Shown piece after piece: positions 20,311-31,945 of a stretch of 64,000 bases of DNA. Origin of the DNA: Sorghum bicolor. Taxonomy: Eukaryota > Streptophyta > Magnoliopsida > Poales > Poaceae. The translations under genes were made by a program, and so were the position numbers. The stretch lies in NCBI RefSeq assembly GCF_000003195.3, contig NC_012878.2:13323104-13387103 (forward strand), written 5' to 3'. A model generated the notes under the pieces. That model searched no databases. It saw only the letters and a program-made list of their open reading frames with translations, and was not told the DNA's origin. Position 1 is the first letter of the stretch. The number at the start of each line of letters is the position of its first letter.

Positions 20311-21867
20311 TTACCCGATGTTCCAGAACCGCATCATGGTTGTGATGTTGTCGTTCATTGTTGTTGTATCTTGTCTCAGCTCTTGTACTGCAGTGGTATG
20401 GTCCTAGTTCCATTTTTGTTGCTCTTCCAGGAGTCGTCCATGTTCCGCTTGCGTGTTCTGGATGTCGAGGAGAGTGTTGTCGGTACAGGTGAAGAAAGCA
20501 CCGGCCTCTTGGTAGTAGTCATTCGTGAAAGCGTAGGAGGTGTCGGAGTATCGTCCTGCATCGAATTGGGGCAGAGGTCTGGATCCTGAAGCTCCATATG
20601 GATCAGTGGAGTACCTGCCTGTATGAAAAGGCGGGTTGGTCCACTGGTGATCTTGATTCTCCGGCCATGTCTCCTGTGTTGGCTCTTGTGGTTGCGCATG
20701 TCGAACCCATAGGTCTCAAAGGACTCGGGGGTTGTAGTCGCAATAATGCAGGTGCGCTGCTTCTTCTGGTCCGGGATCAGCTCCATACCAGGTGCGTTCT
20801 TGATGGGTGGTCATCCTTTCAGATGCCACTCGTTGTGGAGCTCTCTGGTTCACTGGTGTTGCTGCAATCTCAATCAAAAAATTTTGAACAACGTAGAGGC
20901 CAAGGTTCAGGTTAGGTAACTGAATCTTGCCTTTATCATCATATAGCATATACATTATGTTCCCCTCTTTCTTTAACATCTGAGCTTGTCTAAATGTGTC
21001 ATAGCCATGATAAATTCTTAACTCATCTATGAAGTCTAATGACGAGTTTTCTAGTAAATGAAGATTAAAGGCTAGACGAGTGATAAGTGAAGTACATCCT
21101 ACTGGTCCCTGAAGACTAGGTATACTAAGCCAATGAGAAACCAAAAGTGTAACAGGTGAAGTGGGTACTTTATTAATAGCAGGATATAAGAGTTGTAAAT
21201 CTCCTACTCTTACTTTCCTAATATCATCACGATAGAAAAGATTGTACCCAAGCCATTTGTGGAACATCCTAAGAGTGGGGTGTTCCATGTCACTGGTTCG
21301 GGCTTGACTATAAAAATTATCTCTAGATATCTCTCTCTAGAACTGATGTCTCTCAAAATTGGGTAGGTCGGAGTCAATGTTCAGGATGCATCTTGAAGAG
21401 AAACCGAGATGGTCACTCAATTCTCTCCAAGACAACATAATCTCCTGTTTGAACATCCAAAAAACAATTCCCCCCTCATAGTATTGTAAAGTGCAAAGAA
21501 ATTCAAGGGTGAGAAGACGAGAACCCAGCTCAGTTATGTTCCAAAAATTTGTCCAACCTAGCATTTGGAAAATTAAGTCGAATTCAGTATCCATACTTGT
21601 TTCTTGTAGCAAGATTGGATCAAGAGTAGGGGTGTGAATGAAATCTTTGTTCTTTAGTTGCTGATAGACTTCCTTCTCTCTTCGGGTCTTTAGTCCAAGG
21701 TCTCCTATCTTGAGAAGGACCTTAACTTGCTGATTAGATGAAGATGACGGAGCTTGTGTAGGCGTTGGGTCAACGCTCATCTCTGACGGGTGTGAGGAGT
21801 ATCGGGATGAACTCCTTGTACCAATGTTCTTGAGAGCCTTCCCTGCATTCTTCACCTTCTTAAACAT
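20311..21867 (-). pseudogene. Tat-lineage accessory ORF (519 codons, three nonsense changes)
   Basis: One continuous frame from the ATG at 21867 to the TAA at 20311. It is interrupted only by a TAG near 21337 (after NFERHQF), a TGA near 20714 and a TAG near 20409. The N-terminal 50 residues are basic and serine-rich. The middle holds EFDLIFQMLGWTNFW, ELGSRLLTLEFLCTLQYY, WRELSDHLGFSSRC and EHPTLRMFHKWLGYNLF. The end is glutamine/acidic-rich. This block is familiar from accessory ORFs in grass Tat-type elements that lie downstream of protease or pol in sense orientation. Its function is not established as far as I know. With no frameshifts and only three stops it decayed recently. It has its own upstream TATA box. 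Confidence 0.75.
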
Positions 21868-22732
21868 CCTATAAACAAAGTTAGCAAAAACACAACTCGT
21901 GGAAAATGTGAGAGAAAATGTTAGTGGTCAGCTGTCCAGAATGTCAGTAGTCCAGGGGTTAGTCGTTCAAGACAAGTTTTTATTTTGGCAGAACCTCCCC
22001 CTCAACAACTTTTACTTCCGCTTTGGACAGCGGGATCACTTTTTACTAGGTGAAACAGACTCTCTCACTAAAAGACTACCAACTTCTTTTCCACTCTTCT
22101 CTTTCTCTCTACTCTCTTCTTACTTCACTACAAGAGCTCCTTCTCTAGAAACTGAAACTTGCGTGGTTTTCTGGGATGCTTGTGTGAAGAAGATTGAGGT
22201 AGAAGGTGGCTATTTATAGGAGGAAGGAAGGGCAAGGCGGGCGCCCTTGGTAGGTGGGCGGGCGCCCACTTGTGGTGCTCATCCTGGCTGCCCTTTCTCC
22301 ACTCCCTCCCTTGCTTAATTCTTAAGCAAAATAATAGATCAATGGTGGTGGTTGGTCGATGGAATAGTGCTGGTTAGTGGAGATATATTGGTGGATCAAA
22401 TAATGTGATGGGATGTGTGTGAGGTGTGGTGTATGACATGTGGGACCCAAGGAGTGTGGGTCATGCTTCTAGAAGGTTGCTACAATATAATGCAGGAAAA
22501 TCTATGAGAATTGAAAACTTATTGAAATGATAATGGACAAATATTTTTGTGCCTCCATAATAACTAATAAATATGGGTTGTAACACACCACAAATATTAT
22601 TTATATGGGGCTTTTTATTATTATAATAATGCTATGAATAAATATGACTAATGCAAGAATTAATTATGCAAGAATTTAAACAATGTGGGTAAATACCGAT
22701 TTACCTCCCGGCGAGGGTTTGGGATTTTTAGG
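21868..22732 (-). other. Leader/promoter region between protease and accessory ORF
   Basis: No coding sequence. From the polypurine-like tract at 22733 towards 21868 on the minus strand come an AT-rich part, a GC-rich part with GGGCGCCCGCC repeats (22236-22270, also found in the LTRs), a TATA box (22219 to 22210) and a purine-rich leader of about 340 bases. The layout imitates an LTR U3-R-U5. Confidence 0.5.
22210..22219 (-). promoter_or_regulatory. TATA box upstream of accessory ORF
   Basis: CTATAAATAG on the element strand, about 345 bases before the accessory ATG. Preceded by the GC-rich GCGCCCGCC block. A strong match to plant TATA boxes. It suggests a separate transcript. Confidence 0.6.
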
Positions 22733-22745
22733 TCCCCCAAGCTGG
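22733..22745 (-). other. Third polypurine-like tract
   Basis: Element strand CCAGCTTGGGGGA, 14 bases after the protease stop codon. It is the same motif as at 20281 and 18779. Confidence 0.5.
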
Positions 22746-22758
22746 ACCTCCAAATCTT

Positions 22759-23631
22759 TTAATCTTCTGAATTATCCTCCGCCGGAGATGGTGTCTCCAG
22801 TGGTTCTTCTTCTTGAACTTCTTTCACTGTAGGGTCTCTCTCTGGTCTGGGTTTGAATGTGAAATGTTCTTCTTTTCTGTTTATGTTGAACTTGATTTCT
22901 CCTTTCCCGACATCAATGTGGGCATTGGCGGTGCTCAGAAATGGCCTTCCAAGGATGATGGATACTTTTGAGTCAGGACTCATGTCTAGTACCACAAAGT
23001 CTACTGGCACCAGGAAATCTCTTATCTTGACTGGAATGTTTTCAGCGATTCCCAACGGGTGTCGAACTGATTGATCTGCTAGTTGCAGGCACATTGATGT
23101 TGGTTCCAGGGTCGTATGCTCACGCTTTTTGTAGACTGATGCTGGCATCACACTGACACTTGCTCCGAGATCACAAAGTGCATTGTTGAAATGTTGGTTT
23201 CTAATCGAGCAATCAATAGTGGGACATCCTGGATCTTTCTTCTTCCTTGGTGGTATATTGAGGATGGCCGCACTACATTCTTCTGTCAGCTTGATAACCT
23301 CAGTGGTGGGCAGTGGTCTCTTTTTGTTAAGAATATCTCTGATGTACTTTGCATATGTAGGTACCTGTATGGCATCAAGCAGAGGTATGTTGACATATAA
23401 TTTCTGAATGACCTCTACAAACTTACCAAACTGCTCATCCGACTGCAGTCCTCTGTTTCTTCTAGGAAATGGCAAATAGTTGGTGTCGTAAAAATCTTTC
23501 CTCATTTCTCCAGTTCTTGGTGGTTGGAGCAGATCTTCTGCTTCAACTGGGCTTTCTTCTTCTATCACTACTGGTTGCACTGGTGCTGATGTTCTTTGTT
23601 TCTCTTTGGGGTATGGGGGATCCTTGGTAGC
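22759..23631 (-). pseudogene. Gag C-terminus and retropepsin of Tat-like element
   Basis: Open frame entering from the gag part on the other side of the solo LTR and ending at the stop at 22759. It holds the retropepsin core ALCDLGASVSVMP (DLGAS instead of DTGS/DSGA, about residue 137 from the ATG at 23580) and IILGRPFLSTA (residues 208-218). It then stops with an acidic tail instead of continuing into reverse transcriptase. The gene ends cleanly after protease, so the element encodes structural and processing functions only. The frame is intact here but separated from its start by the 2.6-kb insertion at 23632-26273 and by frameshifts in gag. Confidence 0.82.
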
Positions 23632-26273
23632 TGTAACACCCTAAAATTTGCTTGTTTTAAAATAGTTGAATTTGATTTTATAGTCAATTTTGTGAGCATA
23701 ATATATATATATAATAAATAAATAAATTTTGGGAAAAATAAAATTTAATATAAGTTTAGAAAACATTTTTTGTGTGCATTCATGCTGTGGCATTGTATTT
23801 TGTGATGTGTGAATTTTGCAAAAGAAAGATTTGATCAAAATTCAAATTGAAAATGCTTTTGAAATGAGTTGAAAAAAAAATAAAAAAAGAAAACCCTTCT
23901 CCCCCCCTCACTTTCGGCCTGCAGGCCCAGTCGGCCCAGCCGGCCATCCCCTTCCCCCTCCTCTCTCTCCAGCGGCTGACAAGCGGGGCCCGTACGTCAG
24001 CTTCTTCTCCTTTTCCAACCGCCCCTTTCTCTCTCGCGCAGGAGACCGCAACCGGCCGAAGCCGCGCCCCCGCTCCCACTTCTCTCCCCCACGATTTCTA
24101 CCCCCACGCACGAGCGCGTGCCGCCCCTGCCGCAGTGCCGCTCCCATTTCGCTCTCTTCCCCACCTCTACTCTCGTTTCAGAGCTCACAGCAACCGCCGG
24201 AGCGCCGCCGCGATCCACCGCCCGCTGTCCGGCCGAACTAAGCCGTCTCCGCCTTCGATTTTCGCAGTGGTGAGCGCGCCGCCTTCCCCTCTCCCTCTCC
24301 GGTTGTCTCCCATGCGAAAATGTGGCCTCTAGACCCTTCCCCGTGTGCTCCGAGGCTGCCGTCAATGGCGCCGCCAGGAGCCACTGCGTTACTCACCTTC
24401 CCTGACCGCGCAAAGGGTCCTGGCGAGTTCGTCATGCTCACCTCTCTCTTCTGGTGCTCTTGGTTTGGAAAACCATGCACTCTAGCGCTCTAGCGGGTCA
24501 CACCGGCGACCTCCTCGCCGTCGTTCATGGCGCGCCGCCGCGTAGGCCTATTCCGGCCGCCGGAGCCACCCTCTCTCCCCTCCCATCTAATCCCGGCCGT
24601 CGATCTTGAATCCGATGGCCAGGAGCGCTCCATACCTCTTCGTGGGTCTTTTTGCTAAAGAGACCCGCGACTTTCAGTTAATCATGCACGCAGTCCCTGG
24701 CCGGTGGATTTCCTGAATTTTCTATATTTATTTTAATTCGTTTATACTTTGTAGTATTTACAGTTTTGCCACTGATTTCATTTAGCTCATAAAAACTTCA
24801 TTTTAGCTCCGAATTGACCCGTTCAAATTGCGTTAGATTCGTTTTTGCGAGATCTACATGTTAGTAATCTTGGTTCATCAGTTTGAAACATTTTAATTTT
24901 ATGACCCTATTTAATTACTTTTCTATAAGAAAATCTTAGAAAATTCATATCTTCTCCGTTTTAGCTCCGATTCGATCCGTTCAAGTTGCGTTAGTTTCAT
25001 AATTTCATAAGCTTCACGTTGGTACCATTGTTGTCTAGATTCACCACTGTTAGATTCCCTAGTTAATTACAAGTCCGTAAACTGCTGTTGAAATTCCGTA
25101 AAAAGCGTAATTTTCACGTCGTAACTCCGTTTTCCGTGAATTTCCCGTTGACGTGATCGTAGCAGCGTGTAGATGATTTTGGAAAACTTTTATTTAAATT
25201 TATTTACTGCTGGTGTACTGTTCTAATTGTAATCTTGTTTGCTTCGTGTATGTCTGTCCCCGATTGCTTGTGTGTTGATGATTGGTGACCGAGTTTAGTC
25301 AGTGGGCATTACTTCGGTGATCAAGATCAGAGTCTTGGAAGCAAGTAAGATCAGCAGGACTAGCAGAAGCAATTGAATCAAGGCAAGTATAGCATTTGGG
25401 TTTTAATTCTATGACCATGATCTTGTGACTAGATCGATATAAAGCAACAAATGATAATAATGACTTTTTAGCAACTTGAGGATTTATTCGTAAGTGATAA
25501 CCGGGATGAAAGTGCAACCATGAGGGCTATAATGGCTCTGGCTTTAGTCAAGTATGAGTAATTTTTCTAGCTTGTTAGAGGTTACCCGTGTGGCGCAAAT
25601 GGGGGATAGCAGACCGTGGATTCCCTGCGAGTGGTAGAATCACACGGACTGACTACCGAAACCAAGCGGCCCTAACTTGTTAGACGAAACTTTGAAAGAC
25701 TTCATAGTGATCCCTGCCGGCCTTCCTTGGTAGTGGGTTAAGAGGCTGATCACCTCAGGCGAAAGGGTAAATCATGACTCATGGGTAAAGATGTACAACC
25801 TCTGCAGAGTGTTAAAAACTGGTATACTAGCCGTGCTCACGGTCACGAGCGGCCTTGGGAACTCTTACATTAAGGGTGATGAATCTTGTGTTAAGAAACT
25901 CATTGATTATTGTTTAATGCTCTATATTATTTATGTCACATTGATCATGAGATTGTGGGATCTATACAATCTAGTTGTTATACTTGCGGAGTTCGTCTTG
26001 AACTCACTCTTGCTATCTCCGCCACACCTCAGGAGAAGTTTTGGGCTTGTGATCAACCAGTCAGTTGGATCCTGTAGAGTGAGGTTAACACCCGAAGTTT
26101 GGAGTTCTCTTCCGTGTTTGCTGCCCAAGGTTGTTTCTAATTTATTATCTACGCTATATAATTTATGCATTGTCCTTTGATATTACCCCTTATTTGTAGC
26201 TATATGTGAGGTTTGTCTTCTAAAACTCACATATGGTGCATATCTGATTTTGTCCTTAAAATCGGGTGTGACA
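23632..26273 (+). repeat. Solo LTR, Del/Tekay-like
   Basis: 2642 bp, starting TGTAACACCC and ending GGGTGTGACA, with a perfect 5-bp target duplication GTAGC (23627-23631, 26274-26278). It lies inside the gag-protease ORF of the minus-strand Tat-like element; the interrupted frame resumes on the other side. The GC-rich part 23900-24600 has overlapping open frames on both strands that I do not take as genes. Confidence 0.95.
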
Positions 26274-27235
26274 GTAGCTTTACCTCCTCTAGTAGTTATA
26301 TTCTTTACCTGCTCAATGTTAGTAGCAACAGGCAGTGCAGCAGCTAACTTTATTAATTTAAGCTCTACCCTCTTATTAAGAGTGTTTTGCTCATCAAAGG
26401 CAGTTAATAGAAAATCCATTTTATTGTGTATATCTTTTAGAGATGATTCATTTGTATCTAGCCTTTGTTTAACTTCATCATTAATTTTGGTTTGTTGAGC
26501 TTTATCTTGGAACCAACTTTGGTTTTCTGCTATCTTATCCAAAAGTATCTCTGCTTTTCCAATTGTAAGCTCCAAGAATGATCCTTTAGCAGATGCATCT
26601 AGGCACTCACGAGCCTTCTGGGTTAATCCATGGTAGAAGGTCTGCATAAGTAACAATGTGGCCATTCCATGGTGAGGACAATCTGATTTGTATTCTTGAA
26701 AACGCTCCCATGCTTCTTGAATGGTTTTTGTCTTCTGCTGTTGTTTTGCCTATAGGGAAGAACTTTGATAGAAAGGCATCTGACAAGTTCGTCCAGATGT
26801 TGATGTTATCTTGATGAGTGTAGGACCACTTCCTTGCTTTTCCTTCTAGTGAGAATGGAAAAAGGCGAAGCTGTATGACGTCTTTGTCGACTCCGTTGAT
26901 GTGGATTGTGCTTCCAATATCTAAGAAATTCTGCAAGTGTGCACTAGCATCTTCATGTGCCTTTCCACTTAATTGTGTAGCTTGTACCAAATTGATGAGG
27001 CTTGACTTGAGCTCAAACTCGGGTATTCCTTCCTCTACTGCAAATCTTGGACCAGTTGGAATGTTCTCAAGACTTGGAGCAGAGAATTCTTGCAAGGTCT
27101 TTTGTACCATAGCTTCAGCAATTGGTAGCTAGCTTCTTCTTCTCTTGATTGCTTTGATTCTGATGATGAAGAGTTGAATGTACCCAAAGTCAATCCTGAT
27201 GTACCCTGTATAAAAATATAAACATAGAAAAACAA
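26274..27235 (-). pseudogene. Gag of Tat-like element, frameshifted
   Basis: 27110 to 26607 holds FELKSSLINLVQATQLSGKA, LRLFPFSLEGKARKW (the conserved gag block) and FLSKFFPIGKT. After this the frame shifts (about 26740) and gag continues from about 26650 as MQTFYHGLTQKARECLDASA to the insertion at 26273, ending KNITTRGGKA. A further shift lies near 27120, as the frame upstream (27235 on) has the serine-rich gag start. The product would form the particle shell. Start not fixed with certainty. Confidence 0.8.
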
Positions 27236-27395
27236 TAGGGTGAACCTGCCAAAGCAGAGGTGCCTTGTTATGATTTCTCACTTAGTAGCTGTTTTTATGC
27301 AATTATTTCTGCATAGTCTAGTCTAATATTTTATGTGAATAACCTTGACTGACTTCCTGACTTCCCTTACCGTTCCTATGTATTACCCTTTTGTT

Positions 27396-27412
27396 CCCCG
27401 GCAACGGCGCCA
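27396..27412 (-). other. Primer-binding site, tRNA-Asp type
   Basis: Element strand TGGCGCCGTTGCCGGGG, identical to the site at 3061-3077, 8 bases from the LTR with the spacer AGCATTTC. Confidence 0.9.
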
Positions 27413-27420
27413 GAAATGCT

Positions 27421-28920
27421 TGTTGACACTAGCTAACACCACTTAGATACTAGGTTGTCATCCCCAGCATGGTGCCAGAGTGTACAAAGGTATTTATAAA
27501 TGTAAAGGCTCTCTAGAAAATAATCTATTCTATCCGCAAGCGCACAGATAAAACACCTCATTGTAGCATTTCACTAGGATAAGTATTCCATGTATCGTTA
27601 TTTATAATTTTGCTTAAGAGAACAAAAGCGATGAAATTAAAATAAGGACAAAATCTATCAAGGCATAGACTAGAGATAAACTTGCAAGAACATGATTACT
27701 AATGAGAAACTCGTCACACAGTCACTTACTTTAGCAGGGGGTAAACCATAAAGATAATGATAATGAATTACAAGTTCAAGGGTAAATAACACAGCGATTA
27801 GAAAATAGACTACTCATATATGTATGTAAGGTGACGTCGGATTAGCTAGAGAATGGATTCTAAGTTATCTACTATCTACTAAGTCATAATCTACTCTAGT
27901 TATCTACAAGATCATATATAGCATAAAAGACTCTTCATTCATGTATAAGGAACATTGCTAAAGTAAATCAGAACATCGCAAGACTTACTCCACAATACCA
28001 GTTCTGCCTGTCCTATCAACGAAGGGTGGACTATATAAGAATCAACGAAGCTGTCACTATCGCGAACTACCACACGACCCGGCCAATAGGATACATTTGC
28101 AGGTAAACAACATCTAAGCACCACGCCCACATGTGATCTACCACTTAACTCCCTCATGTCAAGAGCTAAGCGCTTTGCAAACTTATACATAAACTCATTA
28201 TCAATCATAACTATATCAAATATAGAACTAGAGCAAACTAAGAACATAATAATTAGAGACATAATGCAATTAGAACAACGAATTAGAGAAAGATATGAAT
28301 AATACCAATCTTTATTATCGAAGATCCGAATCCAGAGCATAGTGCTCTACTTCTCTAATTGCTATCTAATCAAACCTCTAAACTTGAAGGATTAGGGAGT
28401 AGCTAATTCTAATTCTCTGTGGGAGAGAAGCTCTAAACCCTAACTTTGATGGCTACCTCTGATAATGATTTCTTCTCTTCTCCTCTCTCCCCCAGGGGTG
28501 GAGAGGCCTTGGTTATATAGCCCTTTGAAGTGAATTTGGGCCGTTGGATCAAACCGACATTGATTGTATGGTTTAGATTGATCCTTTAGGTCGGTGGAGC
28601 GTAGTCCCGAAAGAGAGTCCTGATTGGAATCAAACCCTGGGCGGGCGCCCTGCCCCCGAGCCCGATCGTCTTCCGCTTCCTTCCCGTGGCTTCTGGAGTC
28701 TTCTAGATTAATGAAAATTGCGCGGCACGTAATTATCTCGTTGTAAACATGACAAGTGGGCCTTCTCTTCATATTCTCTGATAACCCCCTGTAGAAATAG
28801 ATAAACACCAAAGCTCGTGGAATTCTGTCAAATAAAACCCTAATTCTAGATGTTTGGTCCATATTGATACTTTTTCATGTTTATTTGATGATTAATTTTA
28901 GTACTTAAGGACCGTCAACA
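27421..28920 (-). repeat. 5' LTR of Tat-like element
   Basis: 1500 bp with TGTTGACACT at the inner end and ACCGTCAACA at the outer end. The outer 190 bp match the 3' LTR remnant at 18585-18776. A TATA box lies at 28513-28520. The right flank is a truncated Del-like LTR, into which the element inserted. Confidence 0.9.
28513..28520 (-). promoter_or_regulatory. LTR TATA box
   Basis: CTATATAA on the element strand, in the same relative place as the TATA box of the LTR at 3086-4316. Confidence 0.55.
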
Positions 28921-30414
28921 GCAAGCTCGTCTGGAAAGCGTATTTCGGCCGGGTTGAGTTCAAAGTACGTTTTCGGTTAATTACAGTTTTGCCACTGATT
29001 TTGTTTTGCTCATAAAATATTCATTTTAACTCCGTTTTTGTCAATTCAAATTTCGTTAGAATCGTAATCACGAGCCCTACATGTTAGAAGTATTAGTTTA
29101 ATGTTTTGAAACTTTTTAATTCTGCAGTAGCATTTAATTAATTATTTCTCTATAGGAAATCTTAGAAAATTCATATATTTTACGTTTTAATTCTGATTTT
29201 TGTGAACTTTATGTTTGTGTGATCGTAGCACTGCGTAGAATATTTTCATAAACTTTTATCTTTGATTTCTCACTGTTGGTGTAATATTCTAATTATAGCT
29301 TGTTTGCTTTGTGTATGATTGTCTACATTGGATTGCATGTTGTTGATTGATGTTTGGGAATAGATGGTGAGCCTTACGTTGGTGATCAAGACCAAGCTTT
29401 TGAAGACCAGCAGGCTCAGGAGAGCTTTGAGCAAGGCAAGTATAACTTGGGATCATCCTTGTTACCTATTCACTTATAGTGCAACCATGAGGGCTATAAT
29501 GGCTCTGGCTTTAGCTCAGTATGAAGACCTTTTCTAGCTTGTTAGAGGTTACCCGAAAGGGCGGAGGGGCTAAACCGTTTTGGGTATAGTGCGAGCCCAT
29601 ATCCCTATGTGTATAGGCTGCGCATCATTGTGCCATTCGGAAGGGGGGTATCTATATCTGCGCGCAAAGGAAACCTTGCGGCCCTAATATGTTAGACGAA
29701 CTTTTGAAAGGCTTCATAGTGATCCCTGCCGACCTCCCTAGGAAGGGGGTTAAGAGACTAGCTACCTCAGGCGAAAGGGTAAATCATGACTCATGGGTAA
29801 AGATATACAACCTCTGCAGAGTGTAAAACTGGTATACTAGCCGAGCTCACGGTCAGGAGCGGCCTTGGGGACATCTACATTAAGATGATGAGCTTATTAT
29901 GTTATTATGTTCATTTGATTATCGTTTATGCTATGAATTAATTATGCTTACACTTGATCATGTGATTAATGGATTATTTATGCTACCTTGACATTTGCTA
30001 TTTAATTATGAACATGCTATCCACTATTAAAAGCTAAATGCAGTCAAACCAGTGTGAGCTTTTTGAGCCTCATGAACCCCTGGTTATACTTGTTGAGTAC
30101 GATATGTGCTCACTCTTGTAATTTCCCAACACCCTAGGTTATGCTAATGATGATGATCGGAAAGAGGACTATCGCTGTGAGTATTAGGTTTGGAGTCCAC
30201 CAGTCAACATTGTCCCTGTGTGGAGCTTCCATCGAGAGCGTTGTTTACATCTTGCTATCATTTATGTATAAGACTATGTGGTTTATTATGTTCCGCTATG
30301 TAATAAACACTGCAATGGTACATTTGAGATTTGTCTACTTATGTGTGCGACTGTTTCTGGGGCACATATGAGTCTTTTATGCATCCTATTTTGTTCTTAA
30401 AATATGGGTGTGAC
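28921..30414 (+). repeat. Del/Tekay-like LTR, 5'-truncated
   Basis: Begins within the LTR (matches solo LTR 23632-26273 from about 24750 on) and ends GGGTGTGACA at 30414. The left part is missing: it should lie beyond the Tat-like element but is not found left of 18585. The end carries the sub-block with GAGCCTCATGAACCCCTGG that recurs inverted in the LTR at 59438-62165. Confidence 0.82.
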
Positions 30415-31382
30415 AGATTGCATCGAATGGCACTAGGTGTTTCTGTTGCAAGTCGGTGGTGCTTGTTACTCTTGGAGGTTGCCACCTCCTAGATGGCTTG
30501 GTCGCTTGTGACTCCATTGAAGCACACTATAAGATTGTGTGGTGCTCCGAAGGAGGATTTATGAGGGGTACGATGCTCATCCTATGGGGGTCATGAAGGG
30601 CAACTCTAGTAGAGTGAGACGTGAAGGACAATAAGTGGTCTGGCCAGGTCAAGTGCTAGAGCTTGTGGTAAGCACTCCACATGGGAGAGTGTCACTTGCG
30701 GGTCACTACTAGCAAGAGAACAGGTTGAAACCTTGGAGCCTATCTCAATAAGAACTTAGCTTGGTGGCAACCAAGTGAACCTCGGTAAAAAAAATCACCA
30801 TGTGAACTTTGTCTACTCTTCTCGATGGTTTGCATTCGCCATACACAGGCTTGTATTTACATTCTATATATAGTGCTTGTTTAGTTGCTTTTATAACTAG
30901 TTTAGCTTGTATAGCTTATTAATTATATTCTTGCTTGTGTAGCTAGAAGTAGTTCTTGTTGCATGACTAATTTGGTTTGTGTAACCTTGTTAGTCACATT
31001 GCTTATTTTGTGTAGCTAAGTAATTTGTGCTCTCTAGTTTAGCATTAGTTGCCTTGTTATTGAGCATTGCTAGTGAGCTTAGGCTTTGTGTGCTTTGCAC
31101 CACTAGATTATGTAAGTGCTCCTCGGATTGCTTAAAGTACTAGTTGCGTAGGTTTGTGTGACCTTGCAAGCTAAAATTGATTAGAAGAGCTCTTGATGGG
31201 CTGACAACTTGTTTACTTGTTTACTTGTTTAGGATCTTTTACAAGATGCTATAGAACTTAGATAGAGGGGTGTAGTATTGGCTAGATCAGTAGTTTAATT
31301 CCACATTTGTTTCGGTTAGCCAGTGCAATAAGTTTCTAGAAAGGACTATTCACCCCCTCTAGTCCGCCATCTTGACCCTTTA
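30415..31382 (+). repeat. Ty1-copia (Sirevirus-like) LTR fragment
   Basis: The end ACTATTCACCCCCTCTAGTC (31347-31366) is the characteristic 3' end of Sirevirus/Opie-type LTRs in grasses, and the start resembles the inside of such LTRs (GCCACCTCCTAGATGGCTTG). No internal domain is visible on either side. The terminal CA is decayed. The left part was displaced by the Del-like LTR. Confidence 0.6.
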
Positions 31383-31945
31383 GTTGGTTAAAGTGAGAAA
31401 CTCCTATATTATGTTTTAGTTTGGCAAGTTGGAGAATCAAGTAAGACTTTCAGCTTCCATAATCCCCTAAAAATGTGGTCTCACATGGATTATAGGATTA
31501 TGGTAAAATCAATGATCTTGATTATAATAATTTTTCATATGATCAACCCTATTTGATCAAAATTTGATTTATCTAAATATTATAATTTAGGGTATCCAAA
31601 CAAGGCCCAATTGGGGGTAATATTGCTATTTTTGTTGCAAGACACACAAAAACTCTACAACTATAAAAGGAATGAGCACAGATGTTTCGTCGGTATTTAA
31701 TTTGTGTTTCCTAAGAAGCCTCCCTCAGTTACTAAGTGGAGTGCTAGTAGCCCGCCCAAGTTTTCTTCTTTGGTGGATTTGGATCACTATGTTATGCATC
31801 TTCTCAACTCCCTAGAAGGTGAACAACCAGTAATGATTTCTTAGTGGACAATTGTAGAGTCCTATTGGTGTCCACACCACCAGGTGCCTCACCATGCTTG
31901 TCAACCCTAAGGAACATAGTTGCTCCTCCTTGCCATGAAGAAAAC
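31383..31945 (+). other. Unassigned stretch, possible LINE 5' region
   Basis: No open frame above 60 codons. One plus-strand reading near 31720-31830 gives a broken, weakly proline/serine-rich coding-like stretch that could be the start of the LINE ORF1 seen from 32900 on, with the LTR fragment in between. This is a guess. Confidence 0.25.

Larger units (their letters stand above)
18585..28920 (-). mobile_element. Non-autonomous Tat-like LTR retrotransposon with accessory ORF
   Basis: Minus-strand element. It has a 5' LTR (28920 to 27421), tRNA-Asp primer site, gag (to 26274), a solo LTR insertion, protease (23631 to 22759), a leader-like region with a TATA box, an accessory ORF (21867 to 20311), a long 3' untranslated region, a polypurine tract and a 3' LTR remnant (18776 to about 18585). 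There is no reverse transcriptase, RNase H or integrase, and no room for one between protease and accessory ORF. It would need enzymes from another element. The 3' LTR keeps only about 192 bp of 1500, so it is also truncated. Confidence 0.85.

Noticed and set aside
23780..24480. Arg/Gly/Ala-rich open frames on both strands
   Set aside because: They lie in the GC-rich part of the solo LTR at 23632-26273. No motif, not conserved between LTR copies.
28921..30414. Pairing with a left LTR half to give a target duplication for the Tat-like element
   Set aside because: No complementary LTR half exists left of 18585, where the 3' LTR itself is truncated.
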